Below, one piece after another: positions 43,260-51,905 of a stretch of DNA of 64,000 nt. The stretch is from Lawsonibacter hominis (GTDB taxonomy: Bacteria > Bacillota > Clostridia > Oscillospirales > Oscillospiraceae): contig NZ_JACOPP010000016.1 of assembly GCF_014287895.1 (NCBI RefSeq), forward strand, positions 3,621 to 67,620, in the 5' to 3' direction. Numbering within the stretch: the first letter of the stretch is position 1; each line of letters opens with the position of its first letter. The position numbers and the translations under genes are program-made. The notes under the pieces are model-generated. The model searched no databases. It had not been told where the DNA came from and worked only from the letters and a program-made list of their open reading frames with translations.

Positions 43260-45071
43260 ATGGATCTGCTGCAAAGTGTTATGAATTCCTCCTCCCACGC
43301 AATGTTTACGCTGGACCGGGAGGGGATCATCACACACATCAACCGGCAGGCAAAAAACCGGTTTGGACTGTTCAATCACAGCCAGTATTCCCATGCGGCC
43401 GGGCGGCTGGAGCCGGGGGACCTGGTGATCGTGGCGGACAGCGCCATCGGCGCCGACGATGGGAATCTGCGTCCCGCCGATCTGGAACGCCTGGGCATTC
43501 AGGATAGGAAGATCCGCTCCGGCGATATGTTTGTGGCCATCGGCGCTTTTGACCTGCCTGGGAGCAAGCCGGCCTATAAATTCCTGCCCGGCAGGGATGC
43601 GGACGTCCTGCGCCTGGAGTCGGTCCATCAAGGGACCGCGGTCCGGGCGTCCATCGGCAACCGGATCGCTTTGGCGGCGGTGGGAGAGACCGAATACGTC
43701 ATCCGCTATTTTCGCTCCATCGGACAGATTGTGGTGATCGACGGCAAGACGGGGCAGGTGAAATTTTGGCAGGAAAACGGCTACTCCGCCCGAAGGGAGG
43801 GCGTGGGCAACCTGCTGCGGGGCGGGGCGTACATCGCAAAGAGCCCCGACTTCGAGATCAAGGTCGAGGGCTATCATTTTCGGGAATTTTTTGAGGGCGA
43901 ACGCTTTGAACGCCATCTGGCACAGGTGATGAGCGGCCAGGTGCCGCAGTACGAGGATATGGAGTACGAGATCAACGGCTTTGAGCTGATCGCCTCCATC
44001 CTGCCGGTGCCCGGCGGCGCGCTGCCGGAGAGCGTGATCGTGAAGTTCCGGAACATTGAGGATATCCGGGTCACGATCATGGAGCGAAACAACGCCATCA
44101 AGTCCGCAGAGCGGAAATACCGGGAGACGGAGCGCAGCGTGCGGCCGGATGAAAACGCCTTTGCCGCGCTGTTCGGCATCGGCACCGCCACGGCCTCGGC
44201 CCGGCACCATGCCTATAAGCTCTCCCAGCTGGACTGCAACGTGCTCATCACCGGCGAGAGCGGTACGGGGAAATCCTTCCTGGCCCGGGCGATCCACCAG
44301 GCGCAGCCCCGCAAGGGGCCCTTCGTCACCGTGGACTGCTCCACCATTGCGCCGACCCTGTTTGAAAGCGAGATGTTCGGTTATGTGGGCGGCGCGTTTA
44401 CCGGCGCCAGTCCCAAGGGAAAGGCCGGATTCTTTGAGGAGGCCGACGGGGGCACCATTTTTCTGGACGAGATCGGCGAGATCCCGCTGAATATCCAGGC
44501 CAAGCTGCTCAACGTGATCCAGAACAAGGTGGTCTGCCGGGTGGGCTCCACCAAGATGGTGCCGGTGGACGTGCGCATCCTGGCCGCCACCAACCGCAAT
44601 CTGAAGGAGGATGTGGCCGCCGGGCGCTTCCGCCAGGACCTGTACTACCGGCTCAGCGCCTTTTCTCTGGAGCTGCCGCCCCTGCGCAGCTGTCCGGAGG
44701 ACATCTGCTTTATCATCGACAACCTGATGGAAAAGATCCAGCAGAAATACGGTGTGACCAGAAAGAATTTGTCCGGCGAGGCCTTCAGCAAGCTGATCGC
44801 CTATGATTGGCCCGGCAACATCCGCGAGCTGGAAAACGTGCTGGAGAGCGCCGTAGCCCTGTCCGAGTCGGACATCATCTACGCCGAGCAGATCCGCCTG
44901 GAGAGCGAGCCGGTGCGAATGGGGCTGAAGGAGCGGCTGAAGATCGAAGAAGAAAAGATCATCCGGCAGACGCTGGCCCAGTGCGGCGGCAGCCGGAGCC
45001 GGGCCATGGAGCAGCTGGGGCTGTCCAAAACGGTGTTCTATGGAAAATTGAAGGAATACCAGATCGAATGA
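43260..45071 (+). CDS. Sigma-54-dependent activator with PAS domain (element 2)
   Basis: 603 residues; long N-terminal sensory part beginning with a PAS-like segment (SSHAMFTLDREGIITHINRQ) and a second PAS-like part near 135-270. AAA+ domain: GESGTGKS (about 330), GAFTGA (about 378), GGTIFLDEIGE, FRQDLYYRL. C-terminal Fis-type HTH (SRSRAMEQLGLSKTVFYGKL). ATG 43260 follows AAAGGAG. It lies directly upstream of a sigma-54 promoter (45275-45290), making it the likely activator of the DAP operon and of the patB-like gene. Confidence 0.93.
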   Translation: MDLLQSVMNSSSHAMFTLDREGIITHINRQAKNRFGLFNHSQYSHAAGRLEPGDLVIVADSAIGADDGNLRPADLERLGIQDRKIRSGDMFVAIGAFDLPGSKPAYKFLPGRDADVLRLESVHQGTAVRASIGNRIALAAVGETEYVIRYFRSIGQIVVIDGKTGQVKFWQENGYSARREGVGNLLRGGAYIAKSPDFEIKVEGYHFREFFEGERFERHLAQVMSGQVPQYEDMEYEINGFELIASILPVPGGALPESVIVKFRNIEDIRVTIMERNNAIKSAERKYRETERSVRPDENAFAALFGIGTATASARHHAYKLSQLDCNVLITGESGTGKSFLARAIHQAQPRKGPFVTVDCSTIAPTLFESEMFGYVGGAFTGASPKGKAGFFEEADGGTIFLDEIGEIPLNIQAKLLNVIQNKVVCRVGSTKMVPVDVRILAATNRNLKEDVAAGRFRQDLYYRLSAFSLELPPLRSCPEDICFIIDNLMEKIQQKYGVTRKNLSGEAFSKLIAYDWPGNIRELENVLESAVALSESDIIYAEQIRLESEPVRMGLKERLKIEEEKIIRQTLAQCGGSRSRAMEQLGLSKTVFYGKLKEYQIE

Positions 45072-45095
45072 GCCGAGACGCTGTCAAAGAGAAAG

Positions 45096-45142
45096 AGGTT
45101 CTGATTTCGGGAAAAGGAGTCCCGAAATCAGAACCTTTTTTG
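45096..45142 (+). terminator. Terminator after the element 2 activator
   Basis: Perfect 17-bp arms (45096-45112 and 45120-45136; AGGTTCTGATTTCGGGA) with a 7-nt loop and TTTTTT. Confidence 0.93.
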
Positions 45143-45274
45143 TGGGGCGAAAGGGACGTGCCGGCGTTATCCGGGGGCGAGACGACAGGAAGCGGCCTGG
45201 AGATGGGCGATATAGACAAAAGGCAGGGCAGGCCATTTGCTCTTTCAGACAAAAATAAGCGGCATGCGGAGCTT

Positions 45275-45290
45275 GGCAGAGAATTTGCAC
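45275..45290 (+). promoter_or_regulatory. Sigma-54 promoter of the DAP operon
   Basis: TGGCAGAGAATTTGCA: -24 TGGCA and -12 TTGCA with correct spacing, 52 bp upstream of dapF. No clear UAS palindrome was found between the terminator and this promoter. Confidence 0.88.
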
Positions 45291-45341
45291 ATAGAATGGG
45301 CAGAAGCCGACGGGGTCGGAACGAAAGGAGCGTGTCATTCC

Positions 45342-46181
45342 ATGCAGTTTTGGAAAATGAACGGGGCGGGCAATGATTTTATCATCATCGACAATATCCG
45401 GGAGCAGATCCCCGTGGAGCGGTTCGGGGACCTGGCCAGGCTTCTGTGCGAGCGGCATCTGTCGATTGGCGCCGACGGACTGATGGTGGTGGAGCCGGCC
45501 CGGGGGGACGCCGACTACCGGATGCTGTTTTACAACTCGGACGGCAGCCTGGGCGAGATGTGCGGCAACGGCGCCCGCTGTATCTGCCGCTACGGCTATG
45601 AAAACCGCCTGGCCGGCGAGGTGCAGCGGGTCGAGACCACCGCAGGCCTGGTCACCGGCCGCAGGATCGACCGGCGGCGGTATCAGATCCGCCTCAACGA
45701 TCCCACGACCGTCAGGCTGAATGCGCCCATCGAGGTGGACGGGACGGTCTATGACTGCGCCTATGTGGAGCTGGGGAACCCGGGCCTTCCCCATGCGGCA
45801 GTCCCGATTTCCGGACTCAGGGCGTATCCGGACCGGGCGCTGTTCGACCTGGGCCGGCGGATGCGGTATCACCCCGCGTTTCCCAAGGGCGCGAACGTAA
45901 ACTTTTATGAGGTCACCGGACCCGACCAGGTCTATGAGCGCACCTACGAGCGGGGCGTGGAGGATTTTACCTACGCCTGCGGTACCGGCACCGGTTCGGT
46001 GGTCACGGTGCTGACGCTCCAGGGCAAGGTCAGCGGGACGGGGGTCCGCGTAACGATGCCCGGGGGCGAGCTCATCGTGGATATCGACCGCCGGGGGAAC
46101 GAGATCGAAAACCTGCTGCTGACCGGGCCCACCAATATTGTGGCCAAGGGCGAGGTCACCGACGAGGAGCTGTGCGATTAA
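45342..46181 (+). CDS. dapF: Diaminopimelate epimerase
   Basis: 279 residues, start MQFWKMNGAGNDFIIID as in DapF. Both catalytic Cys are present: EMCGNGARC (about 73) and TYACGTGTGS (about 213). It interconverts LL- and meso-diaminopimelate. It being sigma-54-controlled and on a mobile element is unusual for a housekeeping enzyme, so it is probably a second copy serving uptake or recycling of diaminopimelate; a racemase acting on another amino acid is possible. Confidence 0.88.
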   Translation: MQFWKMNGAGNDFIIIDNIREQIPVERFGDLARLLCERHLSIGADGLMVVEPARGDADYRMLFYNSDGSLGEMCGNGARCICRYGYENRLAGEVQRVETTAGLVTGRRIDRRRYQIRLNDPTTVRLNAPIEVDGTVYDCAYVELGNPGLPHAAVPISGLRAYPDRALFDLGRRMRYHPAFPKGANVNFYEVTGPDQVYERTYERGVEDFTYACGTGTGSVVTVLTLQGKVSGTGVRVTMPGGELIVDIDRRGNEIENLLLTGPTNIVAKGEVTDEELCD

Positions 46182-46306
46182 AGTGTATGTAGGTCCGTAA
46201 GGACGTTACATAAAAAGAACGCGCCGCAGGGTTGTCTGGGTACCGGGAGAGTGCCCCCCGGTTTTCGTTCAGCTGTGTGGTAAAAAAGAAATGGAGGAGT
46301 TCTATC

Positions 46307-47170
46307 ATGAAGCGTTTTCTAAAAAAAGTTGGATCAGCAGCTATCATCGCATGTATGGCACTTGGAATGATGGCCACCGCATTGGCCGTATCCGGCACCG
46401 TGAGCAAGGACCTTTACTTCAACAACATCAAGGTCTCTTTGGACGGAAAGATGGTGGATCTCAAGGATGCAAACGGAATGGCCGTCGAGCCCTTTGCCAT
46501 CGACGGCACGACGTACCTCCCCGTGCGCGCGGTGAGCGATGCCGCCGGCCTTGACGTTGAATGGGACCAGAAAAATCAGCAGGTCAAACTGTCCACGGGT
46601 ACCGAAGGCATGACCACTCCCGCCATTTCGTCCTGCATCCTGGTCAAACCCCACGCGGACGGGGCGCCCGAGGCGACGGTCACTCTGTATGAAAACGACG
46701 GGAATTTCTGGAAGCAGGTCCTGACCACCGACGAGGCCTTCGTGGGCCGCAACGGCACCACGAGCGACAAGCACGAGGGCGACGGCTGCACGCCCCGGGG
46801 CATCTATACGCTGGGCCAGGCCTTCGGCGTGGCGGACGACCCCGGCAGCACCCGCGATTACCTGAAACTGACCGAGGATGAGTACTGGGTGGACGACCCC
46901 GAGAGCGAGTATTACAACCAGCTGGTCCGGGCCAGCGAGACCGGCGGCGTGGTCTGGGACAGCGCCGAGCACCTGATCGGCGAGACGGTGGCTTACGAGT
47001 ACGCCGTCGCCATCGATTACAACAACTCCTGCACGCCCGGCAGCGGCTCCGCGATCTTCTTCCACTGCAGCACCGGAAACGGGACGGCGGGCTGCGTGTC
47101 CGTGCCCCGCGACGTGATGGTGAAGATTCTTCAGACGCTCAAGGATGATACGCTTATCATCATCATGTAA
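46307..47170 (+). CDS. Secreted L,D-transpeptidase-like protein with copper-amine-oxidase-N domain
   Basis: 287 residues. Signal peptide (MKRFLKKVGSAAIIACMALG, cut near ATALA), a stalk domain of the Cu-amine-oxidase N-terminal type (AIDGTTYLPVRAVSDAAGLD), then a YkuD-like catalytic end FFHCSTGNGTAGCVSVP with His, Ser and Cys in the right order. It probably acts on peptidoglycan peptides outside the cell, forming or cleaving links to meso-diaminopimelate. Its place between dapF and a symporter makes cell-wall DAP a likely theme. ATG 46307 follows GGAGG. Confidence 0.8.
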   Translation: MKRFLKKVGSAAIIACMALGMMATALAVSGTVSKDLYFNNIKVSLDGKMVDLKDANGMAVEPFAIDGTTYLPVRAVSDAAGLDVEWDQKNQQVKLSTGTEGMTTPAISSCILVKPHADGAPEATVTLYENDGNFWKQVLTTDEAFVGRNGTTSDKHEGDGCTPRGIYTLGQAFGVADDPGSTRDYLKLTEDEYWVDDPESEYYNQLVRASETGGVVWDSAEHLIGETVAYEYAVAIDYNNSCTPGSGSAIFFHCSTGNGTAGCVSVPRDVMVKILQTLKDDTLIIIM

Positions 47171-47216
47171 GGCCCACTTATTACCCAAAATATTCTTTTG
47201 AGAGGTAGAGAATGTA

Positions 47217-48491
47217 ATGAGTAACAAAGTAACACTCGACAAAAACTCCGTCAGAAAGAACTATGCTTTTCTGGCGCTGATGTTGGGCGGCATGGTCTTG
47301 GGCTGTATCGTGGGCTGGTTTGCTCCCGACTTCGGCCATACGATTAAGCCCTTGGGTACTGTGTTCATCAACATGATGTTCTGCGTGGTGGTACCCCTGG
47401 TGTTTGCCTCGATCGCCGGATCTATCGCTAACATGAGGAGCCGTGGCCGCGCGGGGAAGATCATGGGCACCACCGTGGCCACCTTTATCGTTACCGGCGC
47501 GATCGCCGCCGTCATCATGTTTGTGCTGATGAAGATATTTCCCCCGGTCCTGGAGCCTTGGCAGAACATGACCTCTGAGCAAATTGGCGAGTACGCCTCT
47601 ATTTCCGACATGCTCGTGAACTTCTTCACGGCTTCCGACTTCGTAGGTCTGCTGAGCCGCAAGGCCATGCTGCCCCTGATTGTATTCTCCATCCTGTTCG
47701 GCTTCGCCACGAACATGGCTGGCGGCCCCGACAGCCTGGTAGGCCAGTGGCTGTCGTCCCTGTCCGATGTTATGATGAAATTCATCAACATCATCACCAA
47801 GTACGCCCCCATCGCCTTCTTTGCCATTTTCGCCGATCTGGTCGCTACCTATGGCTCCTCCGTTACCACCGCTTATGGACGCGCCATGGCGGTATACTAT
47901 CCGCTGTGCTTCATCTACATCTTCACGGCCTTCCCCCTGTTCGCCTGGTTCGGCGGCGGCAGGCACGGCATCAAGACCATGTTCCAGCACATCGCCCGGC
48001 CCGCCATCGTCTCCCTGGGCACCTGCTCCTCCGTGGCTACCATCCCCACCAACGTGGAGGAAGCCCGCGATACCGGTATCGACGAGGATGTCGCCAACAT
48101 GGTCTGCCCCCTGGGCGCTACCATGCACATGGACGGCTCCTGCTTCTCCTGTGTGCTGAAGATCGCCTTCGTGCTGGGGGCGCTGGGTCAGCCCTTTCAC
48201 TGGAGCATGCTGCCCTTGGTCGTGGGCGTTGCGGTCTTGTCCTCCGTGGGCATGTCCGGCGTGCCCGGCGGCGGCTACATTGGCGAATACATCATCGCCT
48301 CTATTTTCTTCCCCGCTCAGATCGATGTGGCCTTCCCCATCCTGGTGGCCATCGGCAATCTGGTCGATCCTCCCGCCACGATGATCAACTCCGCTGGCGA
48401 CTATGTCGTCTGCTACATCGTCTCCCGCTTTAATGATGGAAAGGACTGGCTGGACAGGGCCATCGCTAAGAAGACCTCTGCTGGCAAGTAA
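47217..48491 (+). CDS. Dicarboxylate/amino acid:cation symporter (DAACS family)
   Basis: 424 residues, eight or so membrane spans plus re-entrant loops. Family motifs include FINMMFCVVVPLVFASIAGS, SSVATIPTNVEEAR, PLGATMHMDG and GVPGGGYIGEY. These proteins import glutamate, aspartate, serine or similar with sodium or protons. In this operon the substrate may be diaminopimelate or a related amino acid, which is inference from the neighbours only. Confidence 0.9.
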   Translation: MSNKVTLDKNSVRKNYAFLALMLGGMVLGCIVGWFAPDFGHTIKPLGTVFINMMFCVVVPLVFASIAGSIANMRSRGRAGKIMGTTVATFIVTGAIAAVIMFVLMKIFPPVLEPWQNMTSEQIGEYASISDMLVNFFTASDFVGLLSRKAMLPLIVFSILFGFATNMAGGPDSLVGQWLSSLSDVMMKFINIITKYAPIAFFAIFADLVATYGSSVTTAYGRAMAVYYPLCFIYIFTAFPLFAWFGGGRHGIKTMFQHIARPAIVSLGTCSSVATIPTNVEEARDTGIDEDVANMVCPLGATMHMDGSCFSCVLKIAFVLGALGQPFHWSMLPLVVGVAVLSSVGMSGVPGGGYIGEYIIASIFFPAQIDVAFPILVAIGNLVDPPATMINSAGDYVVCYIVSRFNDGKDWLDRAIAKKTSAGK

Positions 48492-48613
48492 CGCTGATAT
48501 TCTTGCTTCCTCCCTCTCCCCAGTGAGAGCGGGGCGCGGGGCCGCAGCGCGCCGCGCCCCGGCTCCCCTCACCCCACACTATGGAATGGAACCGAAAGAA
48601 AAGGAAGAACCAT

Positions 48614-49915
48614 ATGATCTGTGATAATATTACCGTTTCCGAAAATGGACGCCTGCTTTTTGCCGGGCAGGACACGGTGGAGCTGGCCCGGCAGTACGGC
48701 ACCCCCCTGTACCTGATGGACGAGGACAAGATCCGTGAGAACTGCCGGGTCTACGCCGCCGCGTTCCAAAAGCATTTCGGCGACCGCGCCCGTCCCCTGT
48801 ACGCCAGCAAGGCAAATTCCTTCAAGCGCATCTACGAGATCATGAAGGAAGAACAGATGGGCATCGACGTGGTGTCCTCCGGCGAGATCTACACCGCCCT
48901 TCAGGCGGGCTACGACCTCAGCCGCGCCTACTTTCACAGCAACAACAAGACCGATGAGGACATCCGCTACAGCATGGAAAACGGCATCGGTTATTTCGTG
49001 GCCGACAATGTGGAGGAGATCCGCGCCATCGAAGCCGAGGCGGCCCGCCGGGGCGTTCGGCAAAAGGTGCTGCTGCGTCTGACTCCGGGGATTGATCCCC
49101 ACACCTACGAGGCCATCGCCACCGGCAAGGTGGACTCCAAATTCGGCAGCGCCATCGAGACCGGCCAGGCGGAAGAGATCACCGCCTTTACGCTGCAGCA
49201 GCCCCATGTGGAGCTGGTGGGCTTCCACTGCCATGTGGGCTCCCAGGTGTTTGCCGAGGACGTGTTTGAGCGCGCCGCCGTCATCATGCTGGAATTCGTG
49301 GCCGCCATGAAGAACAAGTACGGCTACATGGCCCAGCAGCTGGATCTGGGCGGCGGCTACGGCGTACGCTATGTGGAATCCGACCCCGATCTGGATGTGG
49401 ACACCAAGGTGGGCGAGGTGGCCGCCGCCATCCGGCAGGCCTGCGCCCGGCTGGAGATCGACCTGCCGGAGATCCATATGGAGCCCGGCCGCAGCATCGT
49501 GGGCGCGGCGGGCATGACCCTGTACACCGCGGGAACCGTCAAAAAGATCCCTGGGTACAAGAACTACGTGTCGGTCGACGGCGGCATGCCCGACAACCCC
49601 CGCTTCGCCCTGTACGGAGCCAGCTACACCTGCCTGCTGGCCAACAAGATGAACGAGCCGGCCGGCTTTGAATGCTCGGTGGTGGGCCGCTGCTGCGAGA
49701 GCGGCGATATCATCCAGGAGCACGTGATGCTGCCCGCCAGCGTGGGCCGGGGAGATATCGTGGCCGTGTGTACCACCGGCGCCTACAACTACTCCATGGC
49801 CTCCAACTATAACCGCCTGCCCCGTCCGCCCATTGTCATGCTCCGGGGCGGCGGCGAGCACTATGTGGCGGTACGCCGGGAGTCCCTGGAAGACCTGTGT
49901 CGAAACGATCGATAG
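48614..49915 (+). CDS. lysA: Diaminopimelate decarboxylase
   Basis: 433 residues from ATG 48614 (AAGGAAG 7 bp upstream); an ATG 33 bp earlier is less likely. PLP fold III: YASKANSFKRIYEIM (PLP lysine, about 58), GFHCHVGSQV (about 205), LDLGGGYGVRY, EPGRSIVGAAGMTLY and GRCCESGDII (catalytic Cys). It turns meso-diaminopimelate into lysine. With dapF and the symporter this gives a path from external diaminopimelate to lysine. Confidence 0.92.
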   Translation: MICDNITVSENGRLLFAGQDTVELARQYGTPLYLMDEDKIRENCRVYAAAFQKHFGDRARPLYASKANSFKRIYEIMKEEQMGIDVVSSGEIYTALQAGYDLSRAYFHSNNKTDEDIRYSMENGIGYFVADNVEEIRAIEAEAARRGVRQKVLLRLTPGIDPHTYEAIATGKVDSKFGSAIETGQAEEITAFTLQQPHVELVGFHCHVGSQVFAEDVFERAAVIMLEFVAAMKNKYGYMAQQLDLGGGYGVRYVESDPDLDVDTKVGEVAAAIRQACARLEIDLPEIHMEPGRSIVGAAGMTLYTAGTVKKIPGYKNYVSVDGGMPDNPRFALYGASYTCLLANKMNEPAGFECSVVGRCCESGDIIQEHVMLPASVGRGDIVAVCTTGAYNYSMASNYNRLPRPPIVMLRGGGEHYVAVRRESLEDLCRNDR

Positions 49916-49937
49916 CATTCCGCCCGAAACCCGTAAA

Positions 49938-49967
49938 ACGCGCCCGCCGGAGATCCGGCGGGCGCGT
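49938..49967. terminator. Hairpin between convergent lysA and patB-like genes
   Basis: Perfect 13-bp arms ACGCGCCCGCCGG (49938-49950) and 49955-49967, loop AGAT. Weak T-run; can serve both genes. Confidence 0.75.
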
Positions 49968-50056
49968 CAGTTTGTCGAAAAGCCCCTCAGAGGTTCGCCG
50001 CCGCAGCGGAAAAACCGGAACCGTGTTTCCGCCCGCGGCAGGCGCGTGCGCGCTCC

Positions 50057-51226
50057 TTACAAAGCGTTCACGGCCGCCTCCAGCTGGGTCATGGCCTGTT
50101 TCAGCACGCTTCTGGGACAGGCGGCGTTGAGCCGCATGAAGCCGTTCAGGCTCCGGCCGAAGCTGCTGCCGTCGTTGAGCCCCAGGCCGGCCTTATGGAT
50201 CATAAAGTCATGCAGCTCCCCATTGCTCAGGCCCAGCGCCCGGCAGTCCAGCCACATGAGGTAGGTGGCGTCGGGAGCCCAGGTTTTGATTTTCGGAATG
50301 CGCCGGGCGCAAAAGCCGGCTACAAAGTCCAGGTTGGCGCTCAGATAGGGGAGCAGCTGCTCCAGCCACTCCTCGCCGCCGGTGAAGGCGGCTTCCATGG
50401 CGGTGAGGGAGAAGGCGTTGTTGCGGTGGATGTCCATGTTCTGCCAGTAGCGGTCAAACACCTGCTTCATGTGGGCGTTGGGGAAGACCACGGTGCTGGC
50501 CTGAAGTCCGGCCAGATTGAAGGTCTTGGTGCCCGAAATGCCGGTGACCGCGAACCGGGCGATCTCCGGGGACAGGGCGGCCACGGGGGTGTGCCGTTTG
50601 CCGTGGAAGACCAGGTCGGAGTGAATTTCGTCGGAGAACAGCACCACATGGTGCTTCATGCACAGCCGGGCCATGCGCTCCAGCTCCTCGGGGGTCCAGA
50701 CGATGCCCAGCGGGTTGTGGGGGCTGCACAGGAGAAACAGGTCGGACTGCTCCAGCTTGGCCTCAAAGTCCGCCCAATCCACACACCAGCGCCCGGCCCG
50801 CTCGGCAAAGGGGCTCTCCACCACCCGGCGGCCCCAGGCCTCGGTCATGTCATAGAACTCGGAGTAAACCGGGGTCTGGATCAATACGCTGCCGCCCTCG
50901 GGGGTGAAGAGCTTTACCATGGCGCTGATGGACTGCACCACGCCCGGGCTGAAGCTCATGAGGTCCGGGTCGATGTCCCAGCCGTGGCGGCGCTTCTGCC
51001 AGCTGCGGATGGCCTCAAAATAGCTGTCCGGGCGGGCAGTGTAGCCCCAGATGCCCTCCTGGGCCCGGGCGGACAGGGCGTCGATGATGGGTTGAGCGGT
51101 CTTGAAGTCCATGTCCGCAATCCACAGGGGGATCACATCGGCGGTGCCAAATTTTTTGGCCCGTTCATCGTACTTGGCGGCGTGGTTTTGGGAGCGGTCT
51201 ACGATTTGGTCGAAATCATACTGCAT
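50057..51226 (-). CDS. PatB/MalY-type PLP enzyme (aminotransferase or C-S lyase)
   Basis: 389 residues, fold-type I: IPLWIADMDFKTAQPI at the start (PatB/MalY hallmark), LLCSPHNPLGIVWTPEEL, LFSDEIHSDLVF (PLP Asp) and GISGTKTFNLAGLQ (PLP Lys, about 230). Members cleave cystathionine or transaminate. ATG 51226 follows AAAGGATGG. It faces lysA and has its own perfect sigma-54 promoter, so it belongs to the element 2 regulon. Its link to diaminopimelate is unclear. Confidence 0.88.
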   Translation of the reverse strand: MQYDFDQIVDRSQNHAAKYDERAKKFGTADVIPLWIADMDFKTAQPIIDALSARAQEGIWGYTARPDSYFEAIRSWQKRRHGWDIDPDLMSFSPGVVQSISAMVKLFTPEGGSVLIQTPVYSEFYDMTEAWGRRVVESPFAERAGRWCVDWADFEAKLEQSDLFLLCSPHNPLGIVWTPEELERMARLCMKHHVVLFSDEIHSDLVFHGKRHTPVAALSPEIARFAVTGISGTKTFNLAGLQASTVVFPNAHMKQVFDRYWQNMDIHRNNAFSLTAMEAAFTGGEEWLEQLLPYLSANLDFVAGFCARRIPKIKTWAPDATYLMWLDCRALGLSNGELHDFMIHKAGLGLNDGSSFGRSLNGFMRLNAACPRSVLKQAMTQLEAAVNAL

Positions 51227-51331
51227 GGTGGGTCCATCCTTTCTGTTTGTGTTCTGGTATGCCATCCGGCGGAACACGGCCGCCCCTGGAACAAGGTACG
51301 GACGGAAGCGCCGGGGACTGCTGAAAATAGG

Positions 51332-51347
51332 TGCAAAAACTGTGCCA
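51332..51347 (-). promoter_or_regulatory. Sigma-54 promoter of the patB-like gene
   Basis: On the minus strand TGGCACAGTTTTTGCA, an exact match to TGGCAC-N5-TTGCA, 105 bp upstream of the start and only about 70 bp from the right attachment repeat. An inverted repeat GCCGGAC/GTCCGGC between it and the element end could be a regulator site. Confidence 0.9.
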
Positions 51348-51417
51348 GCTTTTGCAGGCGGCTGAGGTCCCGAGGGGATGCCGGGCCGGACGGCCTGTTT
51401 TGTGTCCGGCCGGCAAT

Positions 51418-51433
51418 GCGGTGCCCACCGCAG
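51418..51433 (+). repeat. Element 2 right attachment repeat
   Basis: GCGGTGCCCACCGCAG, identical to 41510-41525. The dpaA frame continues from it without a break (NAVPTAEGAIQIAM). Confidence 0.92.
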
Positions 51434-51903
51434 AGGGGGCCATCCAGATCGCCATGGAGGAGCTGCCCATCACCATCCACGGCGCACGGGCGCTGGTCAT
51501 CGGCTATGGACGGCTGGGGCGGGCGCTCTCCCAGCGGCTGGCGGGGCTGGGGGCCAAGGTCAGCGTGGCGGCGCGCAAGTTTGCCGACCTGGCCTGGGCG
51601 GAGAGCTGCGGCTACGGCATCGAGCACACCGGACAGCTGGAAGGCTGGCTGTGCTGCTACGACTTGGTGGTCAACACCGTGCCCGCCCGCATCCTGAGCG
51701 AGGAAGACCTGGAGGACCTGCGCCCGGGCTGCCTGGTCATCGACCTGGCCTCCAAGCCCGGCGGCGTGGACCTGGAGGCGGCGGCGCGCCTGGGAGTGAA
51801 GGTGATATGGGCGCTCTCGCTGCCCGGAAAGGTGGCCCCCGTGACGGCGGGCAAGAGCATCAAGATCACGATCTACAACATCCTTCACGAGTTGGGAGTG
51901 TGA
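51418..51903 (+). pseudogene. dpaA: dpaA (spoVFA) 3' part, cut off by element 2
   Basis: Continues the dpaA frame with AVPTAEGAIQIAMEELPITI, then the Rossmann motif VIGYGRLGRALSQRLAGLGA, VVNTVPARIL and the C-terminal VIDLASKPGGVD and SLPGKVAPVTAGK. There is no start codon or ribosome site of its own. The 5' part is at 41123-41525. The dpaB gene begins 3 bp after its stop, so dpaB too is cut off from the dpaA promoter while element 2 is in place. Confidence 0.93.
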
Positions 51904-51905
51904 AC

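Larger units (their letters stand above)
41526..51433. mobile_element. Element 2: 9.9-kb serine-recombinase element inserted in dpaA
   Basis: Bounded by the 16-bp direct repeats and by the two halves of dpaA; 9,908 bp with one repeat copy. Contents in order: recombinase, sigma-54 activator, a sigma-54 operon (dapF, L,D-transpeptidase-like, symporter, lysA) and a divergent-facing PatB-type gene at the right end with its own sigma-54 promoter. No replication or transfer genes. The recombinase lies at the end next to the dpaA 5' half and in the same direction. Confidence 0.92.
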
